From Pseudoalteromonas sp. UG3-2 (GTDB lineage: Bacteria > Pseudomonadota > Gammaproteobacteria > Enterobacterales > Alteromonadaceae), in assembly GCF_037120705.1 (NCBI RefSeq), contig NZ_JAWLJU010000002.1, positions 2,351,001 to 2,415,000 on the forward strand: a DNA stretch of 64,000 nt, in the 5' to 3' direction. The translations under genes were made by a program, and so were the position numbers. Of the stretch, positions 28,805 to 44,246 are shown piece by piece. Position 1 is the first letter of the stretch; every line of letters begins with the position of its first letter. Below the pieces are notes generated by a model that saw only the letters and a list, made by a program, of their open reading frames with translations, had not been told where the DNA came from and did not search any database.

Positions 28805-29107
28805 TTATTTCTCGTGTTGTTTAACTTTAGTTGACTTCACAGGTACAGGATCATCTCCACCTGCGCTCAAAGGGTGACATTTTAATATGCGTTTAACCGC
28901 TAACCAACTCCCTTTTGCAATTCCATGTAAATTAATTGCTTGAATTGCATAGCTAGAACAGGTTGGGTTAAATCGACAGTGCGGACCAAGTAGAGGACTA
29001 ATCCATTTTTGGTAGCCACGGATCAATAAAATAAGTAAGCGCTTGGGTAACGATAGCACTTCCTTAACCCGATCTTTTTTCTTGCTATGCCCTGAAGTTG
29101 TTTTCAT
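28805..29107 (-). CDS. yidD: membrane protein insertion efficiency factor YidD
   Basis: A 100-residue small protein of the YidD family, which assists YidC-dependent insertion. The signature is [20 protein letters not shown] with [11 protein letters not shown] and [21 protein letters not shown], giving the three conserved cysteines and the GGDDPVP end. The basic N-terminus (about 20 residues) is longer than in E. coli. Usually yidD overlaps or abuts rnpA; here 169 bases separate them. Confidence 0.92.
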   Translation of the reverse strand: MKTTSGHSKKKDRVKEVLSLPKRLLILLIRGYQKWISPLLGPHCRFNPTCSSYAIQAINLHGIAKGSWLAVKRILKCHPLSAGGDDPVPVKSTKVKQHEK

Positions 29108-29276
29108 GGCACTTCGATATCAATTTCCTCAACCAAATGCCAAGTTCTAACCGTACTTGCACAGGCGGTTTTTCTATTGATATAGCTGATTAAAAGGTGA
29201 GCTAACCTTACCTTAATTGGCGTAAAAATACTATGCCAGTGGTCCTGAAAAGGCTGAGAAAGGGCGGTTATCTAAG
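29108..29276. other. unusual gap between rnpA and yidD
   Basis: About 170 bases without a convincing gene in an operon that is normally tightly packed. It may hold a promoter or processing signal, or reflect a changed rnpA end. Confidence 0.4.
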
Positions 29277-29714
29277 TTATTGTGGCTTCTTTTTTGAGGC
29301 CTGTTGGTTTTTTGCGCGTCTTGGGTTATTTCTTGGTTTACGAGGTGGTTTTGGGGCACCAGGCTTGCAACGTTCATTGACTTTGCGCCACATTTTTGTG
29401 AGCTGCTTGCTGATTTCTGTATTGGATTGCTCATCTACACCGGTTTTCACCATTAATACAATGTCGATGTTATCGAGTTTATGGCGATTGAGGCGAAAAC
29501 TTTCTCTGGCGAGTCGCTTAATGCGATTACGTTGACAAGCTTTTTTACAACGTTTTTTAGCAACGGTTAAACCAAGGCGTGGGTGACCAACATCATTGGG
29601 CTTTGCAAGAAGAGTAAAATAAGGTGTCGCAGCGCGAGCTGGTTCTTGAAATATGCGGGAGTAATGCGAGGGAGTTAACAGACGTAACTCCCTGCCAAAG
29701 CTAAAGTCTTCCAC
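29277..29714 (-). CDS. rnpA: ribonuclease P protein component with basic C-terminal extension
   Basis: A 145-residue protein subunit of RNase P, which helps the catalytic RNA mature tRNA 5-prime ends. The RNR motif (QRNRIKRLARESFR; Arg62-Arg64) and the basic KKRCKKACQRN helix are present. The E. coli protein has 119 residues; here a lysine, arginine and proline-rich tail (about 116-145) follows the fold. The gene lies 5 bases after rpmH. Confidence 0.95.
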   Translation of the reverse strand: MEDFSFGRELRLLTPSHYSRIFQEPARAATPYFTLLAKPNDVGHPRLGLTVAKKRCKKACQRNRIKRLARESFRLNRHKLDNIDIVLMVKTGVDEQSNTEISKQLTKMWRKVNERCKPGAPKPPRKPRNNPRRAKNQQASKKKPQ

Positions 29715-29719
29715 TTATA

Positions 29720-29854
29720 TTAAGCAGAAAGTACTTTACGGCCTTTAGCACGACGACGTGCTATTAGCTTACGACCATTTTTAGTGGCCATGCGAGCACG
29801 GAAACCGTGAGTACGCTTGCGCTTTAATACGCTAGGTTGAAAAGTTCTTTTCAT
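29720..29854 (-). CDS. rpmH: 50S ribosomal protein L34
   Basis: A 44-residue basic ribosomal protein beginning [20 protein letters not shown] and ending AKGRKVLSA. The sequence and length are standard for L34. It is too short for many ORF filters. It is the first gene of rpmH-rnpA-yidD-yidC and divergent from dnaA, the typical origin-proximal arrangement. Confidence 0.98.
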   Translation of the reverse strand: MKRTFQPSVLKRKRTHGFRARMATKNGRKLIARRRAKGRKVLSA

Positions 29855-29935
29855 AACAATTCCATCCGATCGGTTAAAAGTTAAAACATCCTATGCAGGT
29901 CGCGATCCTGGCACAGGTGCCATTGCGAGCGCGAG

Positions 29936-29964
29936 ATATTACTGCTGAGGGGCGTTAAAGTCAA
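29936..29964 (-). promoter_or_regulatory. strong sigma-70 promoter of rpmH
   Basis: On the minus strand TTGACT (29959-29964) and TAATAT (29936-29941) are separated by 17 bases, about 80 bases upstream of the rpmH start. Confidence 0.75.
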
Positions 29965-30459
29965 TCAAAATCTATCCTGAATGACTAAATAATCTACTAC
30001 AGCGGTCATATTAAGCGGCTTTTGCACTCAACTCACAGCTCACACTGACTAACGCTACCTTTATAGAGGAAGCATCAAGGTGTGAAAAAGATCTGCTACG
30101 GATCTGATCATAGTGTTGGTAATTATAACATTTAGTAATAATAGGAAAAGCTCTGGAAAACTAAAATTGATCATTAATAAAGGGTGAGATCGGTGCTTTT
30201 TTTTGCTATGATCCTACTTGTGGGTAAAAAATAAAATTGTTTTTGAAACAGTAACTTACCTTTTTGTGTTGGTGAGATCTTACTTTTTCAAAATGTCAAT
30301 ATTGAACTTGTGGATAAGATCACTTCATAATAGCCCGCTTCCACCAGTAATTTTGTAATAATAAATAAGTATTTCCGGCGATCCCATACATTCTGATCCA
30401 GTCATTGGATCTCATGTTGCATTTATATTCCCGGGAATCAAAACTAATTGGAGTTCAGT
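29965..30459. promoter_or_regulatory. dnaA upstream region with GATC cluster and DnaA box
   Basis: About 495 bases upstream of dnaA with no gene. Eleven GATC sites lie between about 30089 and 30413, about ten times the random expectation. A perfect DnaA box TTATCCACA is on the minus strand at 30309-30317. Autoregulation by DnaA and SeqA-type silencing of the dnaA promoter are the expected roles. Confidence 0.7.
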
Positions 30460-31860
30460 GTGTATCTGTCAGTTTGGCAAAGTTGTTTATATGTTTTGCA
30501 AGATGAGTTGCCATCCCAGCAATTTAGTATGTGGGTGAGACCATTACAGGCTGAAAGTACAGATGATACGCTGACCATTTACGCACCTAATCGTTTTGTG
30601 TTGGATTGGGTCCGTGAAAAGTATTTGCACCGTATTAATGAATTACTGGTGGAAATTTGTGGTGATGAAGCGCCAGAGTTGCGTTTTGATGTTGGAAGTA
30701 AGCCTGTGTTGGCAACGCAAAACAGTGCCGTAAGCAACGATAAGTTGGCCTCTGTGGCTACGCCTGAGCAGGTTACAGCGACAGCCAACAGTCAGCCAAA
30801 AGTTGCCGAGAAGGTCGAGCCTGCCCCTAAGTCTGCGCATAAATCCAATATTAAAGAAAACTATACCTTTGATAACTTTGTCGAGGGTAAATCAAACCAA
30901 TTAGCAAAAGCCGCTGCTACCCAGGTGGCCGATAATCCAGGTTCGGCGTTTAACCCCGTGTTTATCTATGGCGGCACAGGTTTAGGTAAAACGCACCTAT
31001 TGCATGCCGTAGGCAATGGCATCATCGAGCAAAAGCCAGATGCTAAGATTGTCTATATGCATTCGGAACGATTTGTTCAAGATATGGTAAAGGCACTGCA
31101 AAATAATGCCATTGAAGAATTCAAGCGCTATTATCGTAGTGTTGATGCCTTAATGATCGATGACATCCAGTTTTTTGCCAACAAAGAACGCTCTCAAGAA
31201 GAATTCTTCCATACCTTTAATGCTTTGTTGGAAGGCAATCAGCAAATCATACTGACTTCAGATCGCTATCCAAAGGAAATTGAAGGGGTAGAAGATCGTT
31301 TAAAGTCGCGTTTTGGTTGGGGATTAACCATTGCCATTGAACCCCCAGAGCTAGAAACTCGCGTGGCTATTTTGATGAAAAAAGCGCAGCAGAGTAAAAT
31401 TAATCTACCGCACGAGGTGGCTTTCTTTATTGCCAAGAAATTACGTTCCAATGTGAGAGAGCTGGAAGGGGCGTTAAACCGGGTAATTGCCAATGCTAAT
31501 TTTACCGGTCGACCTATTTCTATCGACTTCGTTAAAGAAGCATTACGTGATTTATTAGCGCTACAAGATAAATTGGTGACCATCGATAATATTCAACGCA
31601 CGGTGGCTGAATATTATCGCATTCGGGTATCTGATTTATTATCTAAGCGACGTAGCCGCTCTGTGGCTCGGCCAAGACAAGTTGCTATGGCGCTGTCAAA
31701 AGAGCTAACCAATCATAGTTTGCCAGAAATTGGCGATGCTTTTGGTGGGCGAGATCACACCACTGTTTTGCATGCATGCAGAAAAGTGAAAGAGTTACGT
31801 GACGAGAGTCATGAAGTGAAAGAAGATTATCAAAACTTAATTAGAACGCTGTCTTCTTAA
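30460..31860 (+). CDS. dnaA: replication initiator DnaA
   Basis: The 466-residue AAA+ initiator that binds the DnaA boxes and opens oriC. The N-terminal DnaB-interaction domain begins [18 protein letters not shown], the linker is proline and lysine-rich (about 85-130), the Walker [10 protein letters not shown] is at about 171-179, Walker B contains MIDDIQFF, and the C-terminal DNA-binding signature is [18 protein letters not shown]. The GTG at 30460 is the start because GGAG lies 6 bases upstream; a TTG at 30448 overlaps that site and is excluded. Confidence 0.98.
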   Translation: MYLSVWQSCLYVLQDELPSQQFSMWVRPLQAESTDDTLTIYAPNRFVLDWVREKYLHRINELLVEICGDEAPELRFDVGSKPVLATQNSAVSNDKLASVATPEQVTATANSQPKVAEKVEPAPKSAHKSNIKENYTFDNFVEGKSNQLAKAAATQVADNPGSAFNPVFIYGGTGLGKTHLLHAVGNGIIEQKPDAKIVYMHSERFVQDMVKALQNNAIEEFKRYYRSVDALMIDDIQFFANKERSQEEFFHTFNALLEGNQQIILTSDRYPKEIEGVEDRLKSRFGWGLTIAIEPPELETRVAILMKKAQQSKINLPHEVAFFIAKKLRSNVRELEGALNRVIANANFTGRPISIDFVKEALRDLLALQDKLVTIDNIQRTVAEYYRIRVSDLLSKRRSRSVARPRQVAMALSKELTNHSLPEIGDAFGGRDHTTVLHACRKVKELRDESHEVKEDYQNLIRTLSS

Positions 31861-31867
31861 GGGTTAA

Positions 31868-32974
31868 ATGATGCAAATAACAATTCCAAGAGAACTATTT
31901 TTAAAACCACTTGTTCAGGTCTCAGGTGCCATAGAGCGCAAACACACATTACCGATCTTATCCAATGTGCTGCTTGAAGTGAAAGACGGCAGCTTATATA
32001 TGACGGGGACTGATTTAGAAATAGAATTAGTTGCATCGGTAGCGTTAGAAAGCAGCACGCCAGATGGCAAAATTACTTTACCGGCAAAAAAGCTTTTGGA
32101 TATTTGTAAAAGCTTACCGGACAGCTCAGACTTAGTACTCAGTTCTCAAGAGCATCAATTACTCCTTACCAGTGGTCAAAGCCGTTTTTCGTTAACCACA
32201 CTAGCAGCGGAAGATTTTCCTAACCTAGAGCAGTGGGATGGCGAAGTTGAGTTCACCATTACGCGGCTAGAGTTACGTAAGTTATTGGAAGCGACTCATT
32301 TCTCGATGGCTAATCAGGATGTCCGTTATTACCTTAACGGTATGTCTTTTGAAGTCGATAATAATGACATTAAAACGGTTGCTACCGATGGCCACCGCCT
32401 GGCAATTGCCCAGCAAACTTTGCCAGACTCACTTAATACGCAAAGACAGCTGATTATTCCTCGTAAGGGCGTACAGGAAATCATGCGGTTATTACCAGCG
32501 GACGATGAAGCCGTGACAATTCAGTTCGGTGCTAATCATATTCGTATTATCGATACTGAATTTACTTTTACCAGTAAGCTGGTGGATGGCCGTTTCCCTG
32601 ATTACCGTCGTGTGTTACCTCGTGGCGGTGATAAATTAGTTACGGCCAACCGCGAATGGTTACGCAGTGCTTTTCAGCGAGTATCTATATTATCTAATGA
32701 AAAGTTTCGTGGTGTTCGACTCAACCTCAGCAGTGGCGTGTTAAAAATTAGTGCCAACAACCCTGAGCAAGAGCAAGCAGAAGAAACCGTCGAAGTGGGT
32801 TATCAAGGAGATGACTTAGAAGTGGGCTTTAATGTGTCATACTTACTCGATGTGCTTAACACCATAAAATCTGAGGATGTGCAATTTACCTTGTCTGACT
32901 CTAACAGCAGTGCGCTTATCGAAGCGGCTGGTGATGAGCATGCAATGTACGTAGTTATGCCGATGCGTCTATAG
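31868..32974 (+). CDS. dnaN: DNA polymerase III sliding clamp (beta)
   Basis: A 368-residue (or 367 from the second ATG) ring-forming processivity clamp. The N-terminus LFLKPLVQVSGAIERKHTLP and the C-terminal MPMRL, which forms part of the client-binding pocket, are standard. It lies 7 bases after dnaA and 4 bases before recF. Confidence 0.98.
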   Translation: MMQITIPRELFLKPLVQVSGAIERKHTLPILSNVLLEVKDGSLYMTGTDLEIELVASVALESSTPDGKITLPAKKLLDICKSLPDSSDLVLSSQEHQLLLTSGQSRFSLTTLAAEDFPNLEQWDGEVEFTITRLELRKLLEATHFSMANQDVRYYLNGMSFEVDNNDIKTVATDGHRLAIAQQTLPDSLNTQRQLIIPRKGVQEIMRLLPADDEAVTIQFGANHIRIIDTEFTFTSKLVDGRFPDYRRVLPRGGDKLVTANREWLRSAFQRVSILSNEKFRGVRLNLSSGVLKISANNPEQEQAEETVEVGYQGDDLEVGFNVSYLLDVLNTIKSEDVQFTLSDSNSSALIEAAGDEHAMYVVMPMRL

Positions 32975-32978
32975 ATTT

Positions 32979-34067
32979 ATGAGTTTAACTCACCTCAGCC
33001 TTAATACATTTCGTAATATTGAGGCAATGGCGCTCTCTCCCTGTAATGATGTTAATGTCATTTTGGGAGAGAATGGCAGCGGTAAAACCAGTTTGCTTGA
33101 AGCCATTTACTTCCTTTCTAGCGGCAAGTCTTTTCGTACCAATCTGCAAAAGTTGATGATTAAGCATGACACCTCGCATTGCCTGGTTCATGCAAAAAAA
33201 CAACTGCATAACTTGTCTATACCGCTTGGTATCAGTAAGCACACAAGTGGTGAAACAAAACTAAGAATCCAAGGGCAAGCGAGCCGAAAAGTGGCCGAGC
33301 TAGCCCAAATCCTTCCGGTCCAAGTTATTACCCCAGAAAGTTACGAACTGTTTTTCGGTGGGCCTAAAGAGCGCCGAAAATTTTTAGATTTAGGCGTGTT
33401 CCACGTGGAACATCAATTTTATCCCGTATGGAAAACATTTAACCAAGTTCTAAAACAGCGGAACGCATTGCTTAAATCACGCCCCGCGGATATTAAGTCG
33501 CAGCTGAACTACTGGGATAAGGAGTTTGTTCGCTTAGCCGAACAAATAAAAATGTTTCGAGAAGCGTATATAAGTAGGTTTCAGGCGCATTTTTTTGATA
33601 AGATAGGGGATATAAGCCCTTTGCTAAAAAGCCTTGAAATACGCTTTCAAGCAGGCTGGAAGGGTGAGCTAGCTGATGTGCTTGAAAAACAGTTAGAACG
33701 TGACATAAAACTTGGCTATACAACCAAAGGTCCTCACAAGGCGGACTTTAACTTTTTTACCCAAGGTCACAGTGTCGAGCAAGTTTTTTCTCGGGGGCAA
33801 TTAAAGCTACTTTTATATGCATTAAAGGTAATGCAAAATAGCTTAATTGACCAAGAGAGCGATAAGCAATCGATATTGCTTATTGATGATTTACCTTCGG
33901 AGTTAAGTGATGACACCAAAGAGGCGGTATCGCGTTTATTAATGCAATGCCAGTCGCAATTGTTCATCACCGCTATCACTCCCGAAAGTATAGCAGCGGT
34001 CATCGGCCCTATGGAACGAGAAGTAAAAATGTTCCACGTGGAACATGGCAGCTTAATAACAAAATAA
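32979..34067 (+). CDS. recF: DNA replication and repair protein RecF, carrying two parS sites
   Basis: A 362-residue SMC-like ATPase that helps load RecA on gapped DNA. The P-loop GENGSGKTS is at about 29-37, the GGPKERRKFLDLGVFHVEH segment is family-typical, and the Walker B LLIDDLPSELS is near 310. Two 16-bp parS sites lie inside it (33397-33412 and 34030-34045). Both are read in the same frame, so FHVEH appears twice, the second only a few residues from the C-terminus. Confidence 0.97.
   Translation: MSLTHLSLNTFRNIEAMALSPCNDVNVILGENGSGKTSLLEAIYFLSSGKSFRTNLQKLMIKHDTSHCLVHAKKQLHNLSIPLGISKHTSGETKLRIQGQASRKVAELAQILPVQVITPESYELFFGGPKERRKFLDLGVFHVEHQFYPVWKTFNQVLKQRNALLKSRPADIKSQLNYWDKEFVRLAEQIKMFREAYISRFQAHFFDKIGDISPLLKSLEIRFQAGWKGELADVLEKQLERDIKLGYTTKGPHKADFNFFTQGHSVEQVFSRGQLKLLLYALKVMQNSLIDQESDKQSILLIDDLPSELSDDTKEAVSRLLMQCQSQLFITAITPESIAAVIGPMEREVKMFHVEHGSLITK
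33397..33412. promoter_or_regulatory. parS site 2 (in recF)
   Basis: TGTTCCACGTGGAACA is a perfect 16-bp palindrome identical to the chromosomal parS of pseudomonads. It encodes part of FHVEH within a conserved stretch of RecF. Confidence 0.88.
34030..34045. promoter_or_regulatory. parS site 3 (recF C-terminus)
   Basis: A second exact copy of TGTTCCACGTGGAACA, 633 bases from the previous site, encoding FHVEH in the poorly conserved RecF tail. Its presence where the protein is not constrained argues that the DNA site is what is selected. Confidence 0.9.
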
Positions 34068-36500
<2,433 letters not shown>

Positions 36501-36518
36501 AAAAGTATCTAATTAATA

Positions 36519-36547
36519 AAAAGGAGGGATTTTCCCTCCTTTTTTTA
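36519..36547 (+). terminator. intrinsic terminator after gyrB
   Basis: A 9-bp AAGGAGGGA/TCCCTCCTT stem with a short T-rich loop is followed by a T-run, 18 bases after the gyrB stop. Confidence 0.92.
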
Positions 36548-36677
36548 TGTTTAAAAGCTTAAAACAGATTAGCGCACGCGGTATACTGAGCGTAATTTTC
36601 AATCATTTGAATTCAGAGTGAGTGCCTATTTAATAGGGTGCTGACACATGATGAGTAGCAGATAAAATAAGCCAACT

Positions 36678-37580
36678 ATGCAAAAATACGATATCAAAAC
36701 CTTTCAAGGTTTGATCCTGGCTTTACAGGATTACTGGGCGCAGCAAGGCTGTGTTGTTGCTCAACCTCTCGATATGGAAGTAGGTGCGGGTACCTTTCAC
36801 CCCATGACTTTCTTGAAGTCCATTGGTCCAGAGCCAATGTCAAGTGCTTACGTACAACCATGTCGCCGTCCTACAGATGGCCGCTATGGTGAAAACCCGA
36901 ACCGACTACAACACTACTATCAATTCCAAGTGGTCTTGAAGCCATCACCAGAGAACATTCAAGAGTTGTACTTAGGCTCTCTTGAGGCTCTGGGTATCGA
37001 CACCCTTACTCATGAAGTTCGCTTTGTCGAAGACAACTGGGAATCACCTACATTAGGAGCGTGGGGCTTAGGTTGGGAAGTGTGGCTCAACGGTATGGAA
37101 GTCACGCAGTTTACTTACTTCCAGCAAGTAGGTGGGATTGAATGTGCTCCAGTCACCGGTGAAATCACCTATGGCTTAGAGCGACTTGCAATGTATATAC
37201 AAGGCGTCGATAGCATTTATGACTTAGTCTGGACTGACGGGCCTATGGGTCGCGTAACCTATGGCGATGTCTTCATGCAAAATGAAATAGAGCAGTCGAC
37301 CTATAACTTTGAACATGCTGATGTTGAGGCGTTATTCAAGCAGTTTGATCAGTGCGAAAAAGAAAGTGAAAAGCTGATTGCCGCAGGCTTACCATTGCCC
37401 GCTTACGAGCAGGTAATGAAAGCATCCCATGCATTCAATTTACTTGATGCTCGTCACGCTATCTCAGTAACTGAACGTCAACGCTATATATTAAGAGTGC
37501 GTGCGTTATCAAAGGCGTGTGCCCAAGCCTATTATGATGCCCGTGAAGCACTTGGCTTCCCGCTTTGTAAGGATCAATAA
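36678..37580 (+). CDS. glyQ: glycyl-tRNA synthetase alpha subunit
   Basis: The 300-residue catalytic subunit of the alpha2-beta2 class II glycyl-tRNA synthetase. Class II signatures include [19 protein letters not shown] and the activation region [13 protein letters not shown]. Normal length. It overlaps glyS by one base (TAATG), implying coupled translation. Confidence 0.98.
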   Translation: MQKYDIKTFQGLILALQDYWAQQGCVVAQPLDMEVGAGTFHPMTFLKSIGPEPMSSAYVQPCRRPTDGRYGENPNRLQHYYQFQVVLKPSPENIQELYLGSLEALGIDTLTHEVRFVEDNWESPTLGAWGLGWEVWLNGMEVTQFTYFQQVGGIECAPVTGEITYGLERLAMYIQGVDSIYDLVWTDGPMGRVTYGDVFMQNEIEQSTYNFEHADVEALFKQFDQCEKESEKLIAAGLPLPAYEQVMKASHAFNLLDARHAISVTERQRYILRVRALSKACAQAYYDAREALGFPLCKDQ

Positions 37581-39649
37581 TGTCGACTGAAAATCTATTA
37601 GTAGAAATTGGTACGGAAGAGTTACCGCCAAAAGCACTAAGAAAACTCGCTGAATCTTTTGCAGAGAACACTCAACAAGAGCTAGAGGCACTAGAGCTCG
37701 AACACCAAGGTGTAAGCTGGTATGCCTCTCCAAGACGCTTAGGCGTTAAAGTGAAAGCGCTGCAAACGAAACAAGCGGATAAGGTGGTTGAAAAGCGTGG
37801 TCCAGCTATAAAAGCAGCATTTGATGCTGATGGTAATGCCACAAAAGCAGCGCTAGGCTGGGCTCGTGGTTGTGGTATCGATATTGCTGATGCTGAGCGC
37901 CTAGAGACCGAAAAAGGGGTTTGGTTACTGCATAAAGCGAAAGTCGAAGGACAACAAACGTTGGCTTTGCTGAATGACGTTATCAACAAAGCGCTGGCTA
38001 AACTGCCAATTCCAAAGCCCATGCGTTGGGGTGCCAATAAAACACAATTTATTCGTCCCGTACATACTGTGGCTGCATTGCTTGGTGACCAGCAGGTGTC
38101 AGGTGAAGTATTAGGCAAGGCGATCAGCAATGAGTTACAAGGGCATCGTTTTCATCACCCAGAGCGCGTTCGTGTGAACCATGCTGATGATAGCTTTGCG
38201 GTATTAAAAGACGCCTACGTCATGGCTGACTATGAAGCACGTAAAGCGCTTATTCGCAGTCAAATTGAAGCTGAAGCACAAAAGCTAGATGCTCAAGTGG
38301 CCATGGACGAAGACTTGCTTGAAGAAGTCACTTCATTGGTTGAGTGGCCAGTGACATTGGTTGCATCGTTTGAAGAGGCGTTCTTAGAAGTGCCGGACGA
38401 AGCACTGATTTATACCATGAAAGACGACCAGAAATATTTCCCACTGCTGGATAAGCAGGGAAATCTGATCAACAAATTCTTATTCGTTTCAAACATCGAA
38501 AGTAAAGATCCTAGCGTGGTGATCTCTGGTAATGAGAAAGTCGTGCGTCCACGTTTAGCTGATGCGCAATTTTTCTTTGAAGCCGACAAAAAGAAAACCT
38601 TAGAAAGTCGTTTAGAGTCCTTAGGCTCGGTGCTGTTCCAAAAGCAGTTAGGTACGCTAAAAGATAAGTCAGAGCGGATCTCCGCCTTAGCCGGCTACAT
38701 TGCCGAGCAGCTTGGTGCTGATAAAGCCATGGCTGAGCGTGCCGGCTTACTAAGCAAAACCGACTTAATGACCGAAATGGTCATGGAGTTTACCGACGTG
38801 CAAGGGGTAATGGGTATGCATTATGCCCGCATTGATGGCGAAGCAGAAGAAGTTGCACTGGCACAAAACGAGCAATATATGCCTCGTTTTGCTGGCGACG
38901 ACTTGCCGTCAAACCCAATTAGCTTTGCAGTGGCGCTGGCTGATAAGTTCGACACCCTAGTAGGGATCTTTGGTATTGGCCAGACTCCTAAAGGGGATAA
39001 AGATCCATTTGCACTTCGTCGTGCTGCCATTGGTGCATTGCGCATCATGGTGGAGAAAGCGTTACCGCTGGACATTAAAGATATCGTGGCGAAAGCAATG
39101 ACACTCTTTGCAGACAAGCTAAGCAACGATAATGTCGCGGAAGATGTATTCGAGTTTATGCTAGGTCGTTTCCGTGCCTGGTACCAAGAAGAAGGCTTCA
39201 GCGTTGATGTGATCCAAGCTGTATTGGCACGTCGACCCACCAGCCCAGTTGACTTTGATCGTCGAGTGAAAGCCGTTAGTCACTTCAGAACACTGGCCGA
39301 GGCAGAAGCGTTGGCCGCTGCCAATAAACGTGTAAACAATATCTTAGCGAAGAATAATGTTTCAAGCGACTCTGCCGTTGACCAAGCGCTATTGCAAGAG
39401 GCTGCGGAGCAGCAGCTAGCACAACAGGTTGCAGCACTGACCACGGAACTGCAGCCGGTGTATGCCGCTGGTGACTATCAGCAAGCGTTAACACGTTTAG
39501 CGAGCTTGCGCGCTGCCGTTGATGACTTCTTCGATAATGTGATGGTGATGGCTGAAGACCAAGCGGTGAAACAAAACCGTTTAGCATTATTAAGCCAATT
39601 AAGCCGATTATTCCTTAATACTGCTGATATTTCTGTATTACAAAAATAA
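37580..39649 (+). CDS. glyS: glycyl-tRNA synthetase beta subunit
   Basis: The 689-residue tRNA-binding subunit. The N-terminal [18 protein letters not shown] and the HD-like block ([28 protein letters not shown] in parts) are standard, with the C-terminal anticodon-binding domain ([19 protein letters not shown]). Normal length. It shares a one-base overlap with glyQ and ends at a terminator. Confidence 0.98.
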   Translation: MSTENLLVEIGTEELPPKALRKLAESFAENTQQELEALELEHQGVSWYASPRRLGVKVKALQTKQADKVVEKRGPAIKAAFDADGNATKAALGWARGCGIDIADAERLETEKGVWLLHKAKVEGQQTLALLNDVINKALAKLPIPKPMRWGANKTQFIRPVHTVAALLGDQQVSGEVLGKAISNELQGHRFHHPERVRVNHADDSFAVLKDAYVMADYEARKALIRSQIEAEAQKLDAQVAMDEDLLEEVTSLVEWPVTLVASFEEAFLEVPDEALIYTMKDDQKYFPLLDKQGNLINKFLFVSNIESKDPSVVISGNEKVVRPRLADAQFFFEADKKKTLESRLESLGSVLFQKQLGTLKDKSERISALAGYIAEQLGADKAMAERAGLLSKTDLMTEMVMEFTDVQGVMGMHYARIDGEAEEVALAQNEQYMPRFAGDDLPSNPISFAVALADKFDTLVGIFGIGQTPKGDKDPFALRRAAIGALRIMVEKALPLDIKDIVAKAMTLFADKLSNDNVAEDVFEFMLGRFRAWYQEEGFSVDVIQAVLARRPTSPVDFDRRVKAVSHFRTLAEAEALAAANKRVNNILAKNNVSSDSAVDQALLQEAAEQQLAQQVAALTTELQPVYAAGDYQQALTRLASLRAAVDDFFDNVMVMAEDQAVKQNRLALLSQLSRLFLNTADISVLQK

Positions 39650-39660
39650 TCGAGCATTTC

Positions 39661-39687
39661 AAAGCCAGCGCTAGCTGGCTTTTGTTT
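39661..39687 (+). terminator. intrinsic terminator after glyS
   Basis: An AAGCCAGC/GCTGGCTT stem followed by TTTGTTT, 12 bases after the glyS stop. Confidence 0.8.
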
Positions 39688-39709
39688 AATATTAAAAAGG
39701 CTATGAACT

Positions 39710-40162
39710 ATGATCACAAAGCAAAGTTTTATTGCACTGCTTGTTGTTGCTGTTTCTGGTTGTAGTAGTAACTTTCAATTGCCAGTAGAGGTCGAAAGCG
39801 GACAGTCCAGTACCATTGCTCAACTTGATAGGACGCTATATCTGCGCGGTGATTTCACTTTATGGGATGCCGAACCACAATATAGGTTGATACAAACGCA
39901 GCCTGGAGTCTATGCAGCAAAAGCTAATTTTCCTATTCCTGGTAAGGTGTATGAATTTAAAATTGCTGATAACAAGTGGAGCGAAGGGTATAACTGCGGT
40001 TATAAAAGTGAAGGGCAGCTAACATTGGGGGTGCCACTCAATGCCGATTGCAATACGGTGTATAACTACTTTAGTTTTAAGCCAAGCCGTAAAGGTTGGT
40101 ATGAAGTTCAATTTGATTACCGTAATCCACAACAACCGAAAGTACTGCTAGTGAAACTGTAA
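39710..40162 (+). CDS. lipoprotein with possible glycogen-binding-like (CBM48) fold
   Basis: A 150-residue exported lipoprotein. The signal peptide ends in the lipobox VSGC, with the lipidated Cys at 18. The body (LYLRGDFTLWDAEPQYRL, GVYAAKANFPIPGKVYEFKIADN) has the strand and tryptophan pattern of early-set or pullulanase-type carbohydrate-binding modules, in which aromatic residues pack on glucans. No catalytic domain is attached. Two cysteines (in YNCGYKS and DADCNT-like context) may form a disulfide. It is monocistronic, between the glyS terminator and a terminator shared with tusA. Confidence 0.6.
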   Translation: MITKQSFIALLVVAVSGCSSNFQLPVEVESGQSSTIAQLDRTLYLRGDFTLWDAEPQYRLIQTQPGVYAAKANFPIPGKVYEFKIADNKWSEGYNCGYKSEGQLTLGVPLNADCNTVYNYFSFKPSRKGWYEVQFDYRNPQQPKVLLVKL

Positions 40163-40194
40163 TATCGATTTACTTGGTTGCAATAGGTGAGTAT

Positions 40195-40220
40195 AAAAGA
40201 GCGGCTTAAGCCGCTTTTTT
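40195..40220. terminator. bidirectional terminator between the lipoprotein gene and tusA
   Basis: The palindrome AGCGGCTTAAGCCGCT with an A-rich left and T-rich right flank serves the two convergent genes. Confidence 0.85.
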
Positions 40221-40458
40221 ATTGCCCCTTTTTAATGACATAGCGGTAGGGGGAATCGCTAACCGCTTTGGCCACTAGCGTGTGGTCCATAAATTCGCAA
40301 AAGCTGGGAATATCGCGAGCTGTTGAAGGGTCGTCGGCAATCACTAATAAGGTCTCACCCAAATTCATTTTTCTTACCATACCTCGGATCATCATGACCG
40401 GCTCAGGGCAGCGTAAGCCTAAGGCATCTAGGGTGTGATCGGTATTGTCAAAACTCAT
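40219..40458 (-). CDS. tusA: sulfur carrier protein TusA
   Basis: A 79-residue sulfur carrier of the SirA/TusA family, which takes persulfide sulfur from IscS for tRNA 2-thiouridine and other pathways. The reactive cysteine is Cys17 in the CPEP motif (17-20). The length matches E. coli TusA (81). It is monocistronic on the minus strand. Confidence 0.93.
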   Translation of the reverse strand: MSFDNTDHTLDALGLRCPEPVMMIRGMVRKMNLGETLLVIADDPSTARDIPSFCEFMDHTLVAKAVSDSPYRYVIKKGQ

Positions 40459-40524
40459 TTCAATGGCCTCACGATAGTAAAGCCGCTATTTTAAACGTTT
40501 GTGCTATTGAATAGCAATTTTACA

Positions 40525-40562
40525 CAATAAAAAAGGCAAAACAGCGAGGCCGTTTTGCCTTG
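40525..40562 (-). terminator. intrinsic terminator after fadBA
   Basis: AAGGCAAAAC and GTTTTGCCTT arms form a 10-bp stem with a T-run in the minus-strand direction, about 70 bases after the fadA stop. Confidence 0.8.
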
Positions 40563-40630
40563 GTCACCAAGTTGAAACTATATTGCCGGAACTAAAGCCT
40601 TAAGCCTTAGTCCCAGCGGGTTGGAACGAG

Positions 40631-43964
<3,334 letters not shown>

Positions 43965-44246
43965 ACATGTTCTCCCGTGCGTTACACTGGTACGATGAGT
44001 TGCTATTTCAATCAGTGTGGATCTTTCGGCGGCAAATTGCAATGAAAAATTTACCGCACATTTACTGAAATACCGCGGTCGGTTTGCTATGGTGGCTTGG
44101 CACACCTGGTTTTTTAAGCACTCAGCGATAGCCATCGCTGTTTACAAGCCGAGCGTCTGTTCTTCAGCGCCATCTTTAGAAAAGCACAAATCGGCTTTAT
44201 TTCAATTTCGGTGTGTACTTTCTTTGGCAGATTGAGAAGGCTTTAC

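Noticed and set aside
43965..44135. 57-residue N-terminal extension of fadB
   Set aside because: It is not homologous to any FadB, and a GGGAG site precedes the internal ATG at 43964.
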